This document shows, piece after piece, positions 32,280-42,975 of a stretch of 64,000 bases of DNA. The notes under the pieces were generated by a model. It did no database searches. It was not told the origin of the DNA and saw only the letters and a program-made list of their open reading frames with translations. The position numbers and the translations under genes were made by a program. Within the stretch, counting starts at the first letter, position 1, and the number at the start of each line of letters is the position of its first letter. Origin of the DNA: Notamacropus eugenii (Eukaryota; Chordata; Mammalia; Diprotodontia; Macropodidae); the NCBI RefSeq assembly GCF_028372415.1, contig NC_092873.1, forward strand, positions 352,546,660 through 352,610,659. Direction: 5' to 3'.

Positions 32280-32610
32280 ATTTGACAGTAATTTATGAAG
32301 TACCTACTATGTTCCAGGGACTGTTAGGATCTAAGGATACAAAGAATAAAACTAATCCATCTCTGTCCTCAAGGGGCTTCCACTCTACTGGAGGTGGGGG
32401 GAGCAACAAGTTCATAGATAAGTAAACTCAAAATACATACAAAGTCATTTGGGGGAGAGGGCAGAAGGGTGATAATAATTGAGTAAATCAAGAAAGGTTT
32501 CATGTAGGAGGTGACATTTCAACCGAACCCAGAATGGAACTAGGGATTCCAAGAGTCAAAGATGAGGAGAAAGAGTAGTCCAGATCCAGTGGATCACTGG
32601 AGCAAAGGTG
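32280..32610 (-). repeat. L2 LINE 3' end
   Basis: TGAAGTACCTACTATGTTCC, CTGTCCTCAAGGGGCTTCCA, AAAGGTTTCATGTAGGAGGT, GGAACTAGGGATTCCAAGAG. Confidence 0.88.
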
Positions 32611-32624
32611 GAGGAAAGGTTATT

Positions 32625-32705
32625 TTCCCATTTAAAATATAAGGAAACTGAGGTTCAGACAAGTGGATTAACTTCTCTAACCAGTCATACAGATTGTCAG
32701 TTTAG
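32625..32705 (-). repeat. MIR-like core fragment
   Basis: AAATATAAGGAAACTGAGGT followed by a decayed CCAGTCATACAG. Confidence 0.5.
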
Positions 32706-33314
32706 TAGAGAAAATGAGATGCTTCAGGGCCTGTAGGCAGAAAAAGACATAGTTTGTGTTTTTCATGGTGTCTCTTGGAAGGTTCCATTAGAATGAAATT
32801 AGGGATTGTGGAGAAACTGTTTTATGGATTAGAAATATATTGTACTGACAAGTCTTTCAGGGTATTTAAGGGAGTCAAATAGTGTCAACGGGGCTAGTGT
32901 GTTGTCTAAAATGGTGGTGAAGGCACACCACAGAGTTAACATGGGGGACATTGAGGTTGGTGGGAGGAGCAGTGCATCTATACTACTTGGGATCTGAGTC
33001 TATACCCACTTATATCTTCATCATGGTGAGTGGAAGGATTCACAGGCATATTCATTGGTTCATGGTCAAGGCTCATGCTGGTCCAGAGCTTACAAATCAG
33101 AATTTGAGGATTAAGTGATAATTTAACCTATATCAATGGGACTAACTAAGTTTCATTCTAAACTCTAGGCTCCTAGAGAAGGGGTGCTTGGAAAAGGTAG
33201 TAAGCCCTAACACAACTAATGTCTCTTTCTTCCTCTCCATTTCTTTCTTTTCTTCTTCTCTCCTATCAAAACCAAGAATACAACCCAGGCCTCCGAATAC
33301 CTAATGTGCGAGTG
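32706..33314. other. Unique non-coding DNA
   Basis: No repeat or gene recognised. Confidence 0.4.
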
Positions 33315-33600
33315 CCCTCAAGGAGCTCATAATCTAATGGGGAGGACAGCATGTAAACTACTATGGACATGCAAGATATAGAGGGGGAAATGGGAAGCCA
33401 GGTCAGAAGGAAAGTACCTGAAGTAGAAGGAGGACCCAGAAAGGCCTCTTGCCAAAGATAGAATTTGAACTGAGTCTTTTTTTTTTTTTTCGCTGAGTCT
33501 TAAAGCAAGTCAGGGAAACTAAGAGAGAGATGAAGGAGAGCATTCCAGGCAAGGGATTCCAGGCACATAGTAGATGCTTTGCGATTATTGAATTGACTTG
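33315..33600 (-). repeat. L2 LINE fragment with a poly(T) insertion scar
   Basis: GCCCTCAAGGAGCTCATAAT, then GAATTTGAACTGAGTCTT, and after a T12CG insert CTGAGTCTTAAAGCAAG, GGAGAGCATTCCAGGCAAG. The insert at 33479-33492 sits between direct repeats CTGAGTCTT (33470-33478, 33493-33501). Confidence 0.8.
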
Positions 33601-34727
33601 AATTGTCCACCTCACAACTGTTGGGATGACCAGATGGGATAATGAGTATGAAAGCATTTTGAAAACAATGTATTATACAGATATAAGGGAGTATTATTCC
33701 TTCTTGCCATTATAAAAACCTCACAAACAAAAAATCCCACCACAAAATAACTCTGGTCTAGCAGCTCTTAAGCTAATGAAAGCATTTCCTATGTTGGTGT
33801 TTGTCACACAACTGGTTTGTCCTGGGATATGCCTATAATATATTCTGGAAGTCACAAAAGCCTTAGGCACTGGCATAAAAGAGACATGTCCCACCTTTGT
33901 GGGGTTTTTGGGGGGTACTCTCAGAGGGATGCTCTTAATCTGTGCCTGTTTGTAGTGGGCAAGAAAGCATTGGGAGACTGGTTTCAGGTGGTTAGATTGC
34001 TAAGGATGGTAGCTGCTCCTAGGCTAATTTGCTCTGAGATTGTGGCTCTGAGGCTCCCTCTGTCTTTTCTATCAAGGAAAATCCCTGGTGAGGAAGAAAA
34101 CATTCCCTTCCTTGGATTATTGGGAGGGAAGAAGGAAGAGGAGGCCAGAAGAAGCTGTATTCTGGTTCCATTGGGACCAGAGTTCATGCTAGAACTTGAC
34201 ATCTAATACAAGGAGTGGTGATTTTGGAGAAGGAGAATTCATATGAGTGTATGGGTGCAGGCAGAGTCTAAACGAATCTGGACAGGGATGCCAACACTGG
34301 ACAATTACACATCTCTGCTGTTGAGGAAATTCTTGTGTTGTATCCATGTAATTTTGGCTAGATTATTTTTTTATCGGCTTTTGTGAAACCTTTAAACATA
34401 CATTCTAAAAGTTTGATTGACATGCTTTGTTTTCAATATCACCTTAATTTCTAAGTATAAATTCATGTGTTAGAAATATTATTTTATGTTATACCATTAT
34501 ATTGTATTATGTTATGGTACATTATTGTTAGACTGTAACTTATTACTTATAACAGTACTATAATTTATATTTTAGTAATATATGTTTGCTAAAAATAAAT
34601 TTTCTAAACTTCCCAACGATTCCTTGTAACAAGCAATTTTTTGAAAGAGGATATAAAGCAGTTGATTATAACCAATCAACACATGTGAAGTTTGATAATG
34701 TATACATTGTTCTGATTCCAAGGGAAG
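33601..34727. other. Unique DNA, AT-rich in its second half
   Basis: 34330-34700 is strongly AT-rich (TATTGTATTATGTTATGGTA). No repeat recognised; a 129-codon plus frame at 33817-34206 resembles no family I know. Confidence 0.4.
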
Positions 34728-34970
34728 AAACATTGATAAAGCACCTACTATGAGCTAAGCACTTTCTACAAATATCATTTCATTTGATCTTCACAATAAC
34801 CCTGCAAGGTAGGTATTATTATCCCCATTTTACAGTTGAAGATACTAAGGCATACAGAAGTGGCTCATCCAGAGTCAGAGGTACAGAAAGTGTCTGTGGC
34901 TCAATTCAAACTTGGTTTTTCCTGACTCCAGTCTCAGTGCTCTCACTACTGTGCCACTTACCTGCCCCAT
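34728..34970 (-). repeat. MIR type A SINE
   Basis: AAAGCACCTACTATGAGCTA, GATCTTCACAATAACCCTGC, ATCCCCATTTTACAGTTGAA, CTACTGTGCCACTTACCTGC. Confidence 0.92.
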
Positions 34971-35199
34971 TTACCAATAAAATAATTATTTCAAACCCTA
35001 CTTCCCCCAATAGTTTTTTTTAAGGACTAGCAATGAATTCATTGCAGATTCATATTCAGATAGGAAGTAAGGCGTTTAAGAAGAAAGAAATGTCTTCTAT
35101 ATATTTTTGTCTTCCATATATTATTGGCTTTATAAGTATGTCCCTGATGATAGCCCAATGGGGTTGATTGGTTCAACTGAAATCAGATCCAGGTATTTC
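34971..35199. other. Unique AT-rich DNA
   Basis: Nothing recognised. Confidence 0.35.
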
Positions 35200-35385
35200 T
35201 TGCTCAGGGAAAGGTTGGACTAGATGACCTCTGGGGTCCCTTTAGGATTCTGTGACCATTCTAGGATCTTAACCTCTCTTGGCCTTAGTTTCCTCATTTG
35301 TAAAATGACATCATCCTAGACCTACTTAAGAGGTTCTCTGAGATTCTTTCCAGCTTGAAGTCTGGAATTCTGAAACTAGGACTTA
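35200..35385 (+). repeat. Two MIR type B SINE 3' ends in tandem
   Basis: First: GGTTGGACTAGATGACCTCT to GGATTCTGTGACC (35258). Second: TAGTTTCCTCATTTGTAAAA to TCTTTCCAGCTTGAAGTCTG. Confidence 0.82.
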
Positions 35386-35412
35386 GGCCTTGAAGAACTC
35401 CAGCAATTAAAT

Positions 35413-35632
35413 CACAGAATCTCGAAACTGGAAGGAAACTCAGAGGTCATCTAGTCTAACCCATGCCCGAGCATCAAAGCATGATGGAGTCCTGGGATAC
35501 AAACGCTATTATTACTCCCATTTGACAGAAGAGGAAGCTGAGGCACAGAGAGGTGAAGTCACACACCTACTAAGAATCTGAGACCATATTTGAACTCAGA
35601 TCCCCTGACTTCTGGTCTAATTCTTCATTGCC
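35413..35632 (-). repeat. MIR type B SINE
   Basis: CAGAATCTCGAAACTGGAAG, GAGGTCATCTAGTCTAACCC, TTTGACAGAAGAGGAAGCTG, TTTGAACTCAGATCCCCTGA. Confidence 0.85.
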
Positions 35633-36764
35633 ATCATAGGGATGATGAGAAAGGAAGATACACCTCAAAACTACCCAAAGGCAGAGTTTATTGGTACGGA
35701 GGGGAGGAGGAAAAGAGACCAGGAGAGATGGGCTTCAGTTTGTTACCCACAGTGAGGGACCAGAAGGGAAGTCCCCATTCTAAATGTTCCCACCTCATCT
35801 CACAACTCACCAAATATTACAGCAGAGTCCATAAAAACCAGCCTACCGAGATGCTTGGGGTGTTAAATTCAAGGAGCTGTGACCAGAGGGCTCTGGAGAG
35901 TGGGGGATGGGGGGAGAGAAAGGAGAGGGGAGGCTGCTGGCTGGGAGCCAGGGGTTCCCCTCAGTGCCCCTGCTAGTTCTTGGTCTGTGACTCTAACCAA
36001 GCGAGAAAGCTAGGCCTAGCTCCCAACCTACCTCTGCTTCCTGCCCTCCCCTGAGCATTAAGAGCAGTTTAGGGGAGTCTTCCAGCCTCCCTAGTGAGAG
36101 CCAGGCAGCCTCTGAGCAAAAAATAAATGCTTTCAAGTCACATAAATCAATGGAAATTAGCTGGAGGAAGGGCAAAAAAAAAAAATCCATCCTCCACCAC
36201 TTAGATGTTTGAGCCAATGTTCTCCAAAGTGATTTAAAGCCGTATAATTAGAGTCATCTGATCTTGGTTGTATTTTTTCTTTTCCTCTTCACATATTTCT
36301 GCCATCCCATCCCTAAGCTTCTCTGGTGAGGCAAGGTCCCCTGAACCAGCCCATCCCCCCTAACCCCAAGTGGGCAGCCACCTCCAGCAGGAAACAGGTG
36401 CGTGCACCTGTCGGCTTATTCACCGTGATGGATTTCCTTGTCTCCTCTAGATACTCCTTCTCCAGTTTCCCCCATGATGAGCTGAGCTGTCAGGGCCACC
36501 TGCCTCTAGCCAAACACGGGTGTGTTGATGCTCCCAAGGGGAAGGTAGAAAGGAGTGGCTGCTAAGAGCAAGTATTACCTAGGACCCTGGAGGAGGTGGC
36601 ATCAATCATTAGATAATTAGCTCCTAATTGAGTAGCATTCTAAGATTTACAGAAGGCTTTCCTTGCATCAATCCTGTGAAGTAGACAGTATGAGGGACAA
36701 TGTTACTCTTGGCCCCCAGCCTCTGATGTGATGTTTTTGATACACCTTGGAGAAAAGGAAAGAG
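35633..36764. other. Unique DNA, candidate conserved non-coding blocks
   Basis: No repeat recognised in 1.1 kb. About 36060-36300 (TAAATCAATGGAAATTAGCT) and 36595-36645 (TAAT-rich) look like conserved non-coding sequence. 36300-36560 is GC-richer without a clear exon. Confidence 0.35.
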
Positions 36765-36830
36765 AAGGGAATAAGCATTTTTATAGTGCTGACTATGTGC
36801 TAAGTCCTCACAAAATCCCTATAGCTCATT
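36765..36830 (-). repeat. MIR type A tail remnant
   Basis: TTTTTATAGTGCTGACTATG, TGCTAAGTCCTCACAAAATC. Confidence 0.6.
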
Positions 36831-37514
36831 CTGCCTCTACTTAGGGCTTCCTTTGGAAAATTAGAATTTGGGGCAAGAGTTGTTCCTCCAAGACCTAACC
36901 AGGAGCAAAAAACATGGCATCCTGTAGAAGTAGCATGTGGCCAGTGGCCTATGCTTGCTTGAGAGGAGGATTTCTGGACCACTGTTTCCTGGATACTTTT
37001 TTGCACCTTTTTATTTTCTTTTCTGAGCATGAGTCAGAAAGCTAACAATTCTGAGAATGCACATTTCCAGCTTTACAAGTTACTTTAACTGTAATGATGT
37101 TCTCCACAGATTGTGTGGTCTATGAATCACTCTTCAGGTTCAAGTGAAGCTGAACATCTTTATCTCTTCTTCCTTCTTCAGTGAGGACCTAAATCCCTTT
37201 CATCTCTCTCACTGAGGTTTAATCTTTCTTCAGTTCCTTCTAGTTCCTGCGCCTGGATGCATGCAGTTCTGTGTAGAGGCTGCACAGCTATACCAGATTC
37301 TGTCCAGAGGTCAACCCCCAAGGCCATCTCAAATATAAGAATTCTAAGATCAATGTGGTATCATCCTGGTGATGCTCACAGCTGACAGACATATTTGCCA
37401 TGGTGAGAATTAACACCTTGAACAGAGAGTTCAAATGCTATTCATGAAACAGTATTTGAAGTGAAAAAAGTTCACCCTACCTCTCTGGGTCTATGTCTGG
37501 GAATGTAGGCAAAT
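36831..37514. other. Unique non-coding DNA
   Basis: Nothing recognised. Confidence 0.4.
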
Positions 37515-38165
37515 AATGTCTCCAATTATAGATGAAGGAAGTGAGGCTTGGAGAGGTTATGTCACCTGCTTGAAGTCCCACAAAGAGTCATGATTGGATT
37601 CCACTGGAGGAAGAGTTGGGAAAACCAGAACTTTGGGAAACTAGAACTTCAGAGAATCAGAATAATATCACCGACGTCCACCCGTCCAGCTCTGTTTTCT
37701 GTTCCTTCAAAGTTGGGAGACCTGCTTTCTTTTTTCCATATCCTCCAGATACTCCTTTTTCTCTTCTCCAGCCTTTTGGGTTTTGGATTTCCCTTCACTT
37801 TGCCTATTCCACTCTTAATGGAGGAAAAGCCCTCCATCATTTAAGGAGTTATGCCTCATGGATTATATACGTAGCTTACACCCTTTTATTTCCAGTGAGA
37901 ATCATAAGATTTTATATAAATCTTGTGTAACATAAGTTATGTGACATAAATCGCCTTATCTGACCTTCTCATTCTATGGATGAGGAAACTGGAAGCCAGA
38001 GAAGTGAAAAGACCTTTCCACCATCACCCAGTTAGAACTGGAATTGACTCCTAATCTATTACTCTTCATACCCTTCCACACGGTCTCCCTTTGTTCTCTG
38101 TATCTTATCCCTTGTTTACATATCCTATCTTCCCCATTAGACTAGGAATTACACCTTTATACCAT
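37515..38165 (-). repeat. MIR type B remnants around unique DNA
   Basis: 37515-37600: ATAGATGAAGGAAGTGAGGC. 37950-38085: TGGATGAGGAAACTGGAAGC. 38090-38165 looks like a plus L2 3' end (CTTCCCCATTAGACTAGGAA). Between them (37601-37949) nothing is recognised. Confidence 0.55.
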
Positions 38166-38861
38166 CCAAGGGGAGAAGCTAGTTGTCCTAGTTACTCTGG
38201 TTCAGCATCGAATACAGGAGCTACATCCACGCCCTGCCAAGAACACTCAGATCAAAGGCTTGGTTGAACGTCCAAGCAGCCAGGTTCATTGGGCAAGTTG
38301 ACATGGTAAGTAAAGGTCAGAAGCAAGAGAACAAAACTTAATATCTTTCCCATTATGTTGTTAGACTGCATTCATCTCATTCATTTTACGTTTTTGAACT
38401 GGAAATAATTCCCTTCACATCTGGTTAATGGGATTTGGAGCTGAAAGGGATTGTAGACATTACCAAGTACCAAAAGCATCCAAGTTACAGTCTTGGCCTT
38501 ATTGTTCCCTGTGACACCTTGGGCAAATTGCTTAACCTCTCTGGGCCTCAGTTTCCTTATTTGCAAAATGGCCAAATGGCCATTTTTATTTTATTTCCAA
38601 AATGGCCTAAATCTATGAACTCCATCACTGATCCTTAAAGAGCCTTTTTCCTAAGAGCCTTACTGCACATGACACTTTTGGATGATATGCAAAGATTAAG
38701 GCATTGGCTCAGTCTCTGCCTGTTGGGACCTTAGAATCTAAAAGAGACAGACATATTTGTCCGAACATATACCTACAGGAAATACAGCAAGTATAATGAA
38801 AATCTAAAAGCGAGGCAGTGAGGTATTCACTGGTACAGCGTGGTACAGTGGTACCACTGTT
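38166..38861. other. Unique DNA with a MIR-like piece
   Basis: 38475-38580 is a MIR-like plus core (CTTGGGCAAATTGCTTAACC, AGTTTCCTTATTTGCAAAAT). Elsewhere unassigned. Confidence 0.5.
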
Positions 38862-39108
38862 AGATGTAACAGTGGATATGATGCTAGACTTGAGAAAGGA
38901 AGACCTGAATTCAAATTGGACTACAGACAGATCATAGCTGTGTGCATCTGGGCAAGTCACTGAACAGCTGTTTGCCTCAGTTTCTTCATATGTAAAAGGG
39001 GTTAACAGCACCAGCCTCCTAGGGTTGTTGTGAGGATGAAATGAGATAGTATTTGTAAATTACATCACAAATTTTAAAATTCTGGATAAATGTTAACTTT
39101 TGGCTATT
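38862..39108 (+). repeat. MIR type A SINE
   Basis: AACAGTGGATATGATGCTAG head, TGGGCAAGTCACTGAACAGC, CTAGGGTTGTTGTGAGGATG tail. Confidence 0.9.
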
Positions 39109-39406
39109 TACAGTAAGGTATCTGCATGGACTTTATAACCTTCCTTGGGAGGCACTTTTTGGGGTACAAGTTCAGGCAGTGATGAGGATTCAGATTGGGG
39201 AGGAAGAATAGTTGCTTTTTTAGATGAAGTAGAAGAAAGTGACTTCTCCTTTTTGCTCTCCAGGAAGACTTCCCATCATTATCCCTAAGACAACAGCAGA
39301 CTCCCTTTAAGGCCATACTGGTGTTTGATCGGACTGTGAATTAATAACCAGTCTCCCATTGATACAAATGCTCTAATCATATTTGGGCAAACATTCTAAA
39401 GGAAAT
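39109..39406. other. Unique non-coding DNA
   Basis: Nothing recognised. Confidence 0.35.
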
Positions 39407-39835
39407 GCAGAATCCTAGATTTAGAGTTGTAAGGGACCTTAGAGATCATCCAATCCAAATCTCTTATTTTATAGGTGTGAAAACAAAGATCCAGTGACTT
39501 GCCCAAGATCAAAGGACATAATTAGTGACATAAGTAAGTGGCACAGTGGGTAAAGCACTGGGCCTGGAATCAGGGAGACTCCTTCCTGAGTTCAAATCTG
39601 ATCTCAAACACTTACTGGCTGCGTGACCCTGGAAAAGTCACTTGACCCTGTTTGCTTCAGTTTCCTCATCTGTAAAAATGAGCTGGAGAAGGAAATGGCA
39701 AACCACTCCAATATCTTTGTCAAAGAAAACCCCAAACAGGGGCCCTAAAGAGTTGGGCACAACTGAAAAAATGATTAAACGATAACCACAACCTCTAACT
39801 CCAAACCTAGTACTATTCCACTGCTCTACTGCTGT
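39407..39835 (-). repeat. MIR type B SINE split by a MAR1
   Basis: CAGAATCCTAGATTTAGAGT through CCAGTGACTTGCCCAAGATC, interrupted at 39534-39790, then CCTCTAACTCCAAACCTAGT toward the head. Confidence 0.82.
39534..39790 (+). repeat. MAR1-type SINE, inserted in a MIR-like SINE
   Basis: GTAAGTGGCACAGTGGGTAA head, GAGCTGGAGAAGGAAATGGC, GTCAAAGAAAACCCCAAACA, GAGTTGGGCACAACTGAAAA tail; a nearly complete copy. Confidence 0.95.
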
Positions 39836-40087
39836 TAGCTACTGAGTTTCAGCTCTTCAGAGTCATATGCTGGACTTTGCTCCAATCCCTTGATATGTGG
39901 TGACTAAAACATCTCTCGATGACTAGTTCAGGCTAATGTTTCTCCTCCCCACCAATGCATAACATACAAATGGAGATTATTTTGAATCTTCTAGCATCTG
40001 TACTATTTATAAAAGGCATAGACCTGCCTCAGACAAGGACTTTTGTATTGCCTTGTTATGTCAGCTAGTAGCACTACATGCTGGGAG
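39836..40087. other. Unique non-coding DNA
   Basis: Nothing recognised. Confidence 0.35.
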
Positions 40088-40370
40088 AGGCAGCAGCGTG
40101 ATATGCCTGGAGTGAGGAAGATGGGTTTGATGTCTCCAGATACTTGTTAGTTTTATGAACTAGGCAAATTGCTTAACCTCTCTTAGCTTCAATTTCCTTA
40201 TCTATAAGGTGATAAGGCAAGAGAGAGCATGCTGTAGTGGGGATAGTAGTGGGGATAGCACTAGATTTAGGGTCAGAGGGCCTAGGGTTAGTAATGCCTG
40301 TAGCATTTACCCTCTGGGTTCTGAGAGGATTAAATGAGATACTGTATATAAAATATTTTACAAATTATAA
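40088..40370 (+). repeat. Two MIR-like SINEs
   Basis: 40088-40225: AACTAGGCAAATTGCTTAAC, TTCCTTATCTATAAGGTGAT. 40232-40370: a shortened type A copy ending GAGGATTAAATGAGATACTG. Confidence 0.75.
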
Positions 40371-40437
40371 AGGGATCACTTTGATAAAGGGACCTGTGAT
40401 TTCTTTACTACAAGGAACTCCTAGATGGTTTTATTTC

Positions 40438-40619
40438 TGCTTGTCCTTCATTGATTGACATCAGGGAGGTGATGCCCTGACATGCAAGTGAATTGGATTT
40501 AAGTGAGGCAGGGCTGTGCAAAGTCACCAGCCTCACTATCTCCTCCGAAGCCATCTGGGTCCAGTGGTCAGATATAGATCAGGGTGACTGGAGATGGCCC
40601 AGGATGCAGTTTGGGACTT
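40438..40619 (-). repeat. Module C SINE
   Basis: The plus strand reads TTGTCCTTCATTGATTGACA, GCAAAGTCACCAGCCTCACT, CCATCTGGGTCCAGTGGTC, GGTGACTGGAGATGGCCC. Confidence 0.75.
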
Positions 40620-40697
40620 ACTAGATGATAAATCTCCCTTTATCAATGCAAGTTGGCTTCTTCTCTGCAGCTTATAGTCTTAGAGAGTCACCTAGAA

Positions 40698-40795
40698 CGC
40701 TGAGACTGAAGTGACTTGCCCAGATTTATGCAGCCAGGTGATGTCAGAGGTGGGACACATACCGTGAGAGCTCTTTACAAATGTCAGCTATTATT
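40698..40795 (-). repeat. MIR-like SINE remnant
   Basis: GTGACTTGCCCAGATTTATG then TTACAAATGTCAGCTATTAT, an out-of-order type A fragment. Confidence 0.45.
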
Positions 40796-41509
40796 ATTTC
40801 TCATCTCCCACCAGGGCCAGAGCGCTGTGCTGGGAGCTAGAGGAGGGTTAGGAGACAAAAGCAAGGATACAATGCCACTGCTCGTGGAGAGTTCTGAAGA
40901 AAGCAGCACAGTCGTCAGCTTTTAGGAGTTCTACTCCAGGGGCAAAGGTTATAGTATTTGAGCTCTAATGATTGCAAAGCACCTAGTGGATGAAAACTCC
41001 AAGTTATTGTAACTTTCAGAAGAGGCTGTGAATAAATGCTGAGGATATGCTGATTTCATAGGTTCCAATCCAAAAATCAGTATTTCTTTTTGCCCTGTCC
41101 CCTCTCAAATCTCTGGATTTCTTTCCCCACGATTTCCTAGAAGTCTTCTCACCCTGGAAGCTGCCTCTATTCCTATAAACATTTATTAAGCTCCTACTAT
41201 GTGCCAGGCTCACCATGCTCCAGCAATCTTCTCACCCTAGAAAATGTTTCCACCCCTGAAATTCTCTTATCCTGGAAGGTCCCTCCCTCTGACCCCCTAC
41301 CAGATCCTTTCCTCTGATTAGTCATTTTCTCCTGGAACCTCTATTTTAATGAAGGCATCCAGGCCAGCTATGTTCACCACCTCATTCCTCTCTGGCCCCA
41401 CTTCTGACTCTCTAAACTCCTTCACCTTACTGGTACCACCTCTTCTTCTCTTTTTTAGCTTCCTTTGGCACACAGCAAACCTTAAAATTAATGCTGGTTT
41501 GTCGACTGG
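40796..41509. other. Unique DNA with a short L2 end
   Basis: 41168-41215 is a minus L2 end (ATTTATTAAGCTCCTACTAT). The rest is C/T-rich unique sequence. Confidence 0.45.
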
Positions 41510-41612
41510 ACTTCTCAAGCATCTACTATGTGTAAATCACTCTGGGAGACTCTGGAGATATAAACAAACAAATCAGTCCTTGCCTTCAAAGAACTTAAAT
41601 TTGTTCTACAGG
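41510..41612 (-). repeat. L2 LINE 3' end
   Basis: AAGCATCTACTATGTGTAAA, TCCTTGCCTTCAAAGAACTT. Confidence 0.75.
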
Positions 41613-41639
41613 TGTCATAGATGAAGAAATTGAAGGAAC

Positions 41640-41795
41640 CTTCGACAAATCTGTTAACCTCTGTTCGCCTCAGTTTCCCCATCTTTAAAGTGGAGATAGC
41701 ATTAACACTTGTGTCCCAGGGTTGTTGTGAGAATCGAATGAGATATTTGTAAAGTTCTTAGTACAGTGAGGCGCTTAGTAAATGCTATTTAATTG
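41640..41795 (+). repeat. MIR type A SINE, 3' half
   Basis: GCCTCAGTTTCCCCATCTTT, GGGTTGTTGTGAGAATCGAA, AGGCGCTTAGTAAATGCTAT. Confidence 0.88.
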
Positions 41796-41867
41796 ATCCA
41801 TTCCGACAATGTTACAAGGATGTTGTCTACTGCTGGATGTACAAAAATGATGTGAGAATTCCTCTCC

Positions 41868-42115
41868 TTGGTGAGCTTACATTCTCCTGGGAATATGCAA
41901 GAGAAAATAGATAAGTATGCACAATTTAATTTGAGGAGGTGGAAGAGAGCACTAATAATAAAGATCTCAGAAAAGGCTTTCTATAGATAGAAAATGAGCT
42001 GAGCCTTGAAGGTGGCTAGGAACCCTCAGAGTCAGAAGGGAGTTCATTTCAGGCCTGGGATACAGTCGAAGAAAAGGAATGAAGGAGATGGAGTGCTAAA
42101 TTAAAATACCATCAT
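41868..42115 (-). repeat. L2 LINE fragment
   Basis: GGTGAGCTTACATTCTCCTG, AGAAAAGGCTTTCTATAGAT, GAGCTGAGCCTTGAAGGTGG, TCATTTCAGGCCTGGGATAC. Confidence 0.85.
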
Positions 42116-42594
42116 ACTATGGAATATAGGATGTAGAGTTAGAATATAAAGTACCTGAATGGGAGTCAAAACGTTAATCCTAGAAAGGTAGCTGGAGCCA
42201 GATGGTCAAGAGCAAAGACTGGATAAATGAATTCACCCTAACCCTTGCCCCAGGGAGCTGGAGAAGAAAAGCTCCCTATGTTTAGCCTGTCCAGTTAAAT
42301 GTCATGCATGTTTCTTTGTACTTTCTATCTGACTTATTTATAACATCTGGCTCAGCAAATTGATCTTCTCTCTAAATATCCAATTCCACAAATCACATCC
42401 AATGTCCAAGGATCATCTCCTTCTAATCCCTCCTCACTCTGGCCAGAGATAGTGACTGAAACCTCACCCAAGGTCATACAGCTTGTGGGTAGAAAAGTCA
42501 GGAAAAGACTGGAGGATGTGGCAGGAACTACTCCAATATATTTTGTTTCAGATACGTGCCTGCAGATGAGCTCTGCTGGGTTGAATGGGCCCTT
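42116..42594. other. Unique DNA
   Basis: Mostly unassigned; a trace of MIR-like body near 42445-42500 (AAGGTCATACAGCTTGTGGG). Confidence 0.35.
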
Positions 42595-42975
42595 TCAAGA
42601 ACACTAAACTTGGGGTCAGAAGACCTGAGTCTGAATCCCCATCCTGCTATTATGTAACCTTGGACAAATAATTTCTTCAGTCCGGGCCTCACTTACCTCA
42701 TCGGTAAAATGAGCATGTTGGACTAGATCAACACTTTTCAAAGTGTGGGTCTGGAGACCTTTTCAGGGCATCTGTGAAGTCAAAACTCTATTCATAATAA
42801 TACTAAGATGTTTTACTTTCTAACTCAGTATAATGAAACCTACACAAACAAAAGCTCTTTGGGAGGTCCTCAATAATTTTTGAGAGTTGAAAGGGGATCT
42901 GAGACTAAAAGTTTGAGAACTACTGCAATAGATGGTCTCTCCCAAAGGTCCCTTCCAGCATGGGCTGGATCTCAT
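42595..42975 (+). repeat. MIR type B SINE split by a hAT remnant
   Basis: TTGGGGTCAGAAGACCTGAG head, CTCATCGGTAAAATGAGCAT core, GTTGGACTAGAT, then after the insertion GATGGTCTCTCCCAAAGGTC and CCTTCCAGCATGG. Confidence 0.88.
42729..42925. mobile_element. Charlie-like hAT transposon, internally deleted (197 bp)
   Basis: The left end CAACACTTTTCAAAGTGTGG continues to AATAATACTAAGATG. The right end has ACACAAACAAAAGCTCTTTG, CCTCAATAATTTTTGAGAGT and GTTTGAGAACTACTG. Both ends match mammalian Charlie-type hAT termini as I remember them; the transposase region is gone. Flanking 8-mers GACTAGAT (42721-42728) and CAATAGAT (42926-42933) agree at 6 of 8, a decayed hAT duplication. Confidence 0.85.

Noticed and set aside
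33817-34206. 129-codon plus-strand frame
   Set aside because: No family resemblance and no exon-like context.
35590-35976. 128-codon plus-strand frame
   Set aside because: Starts inside a reverse MIR-like SINE; composition not gene-like.
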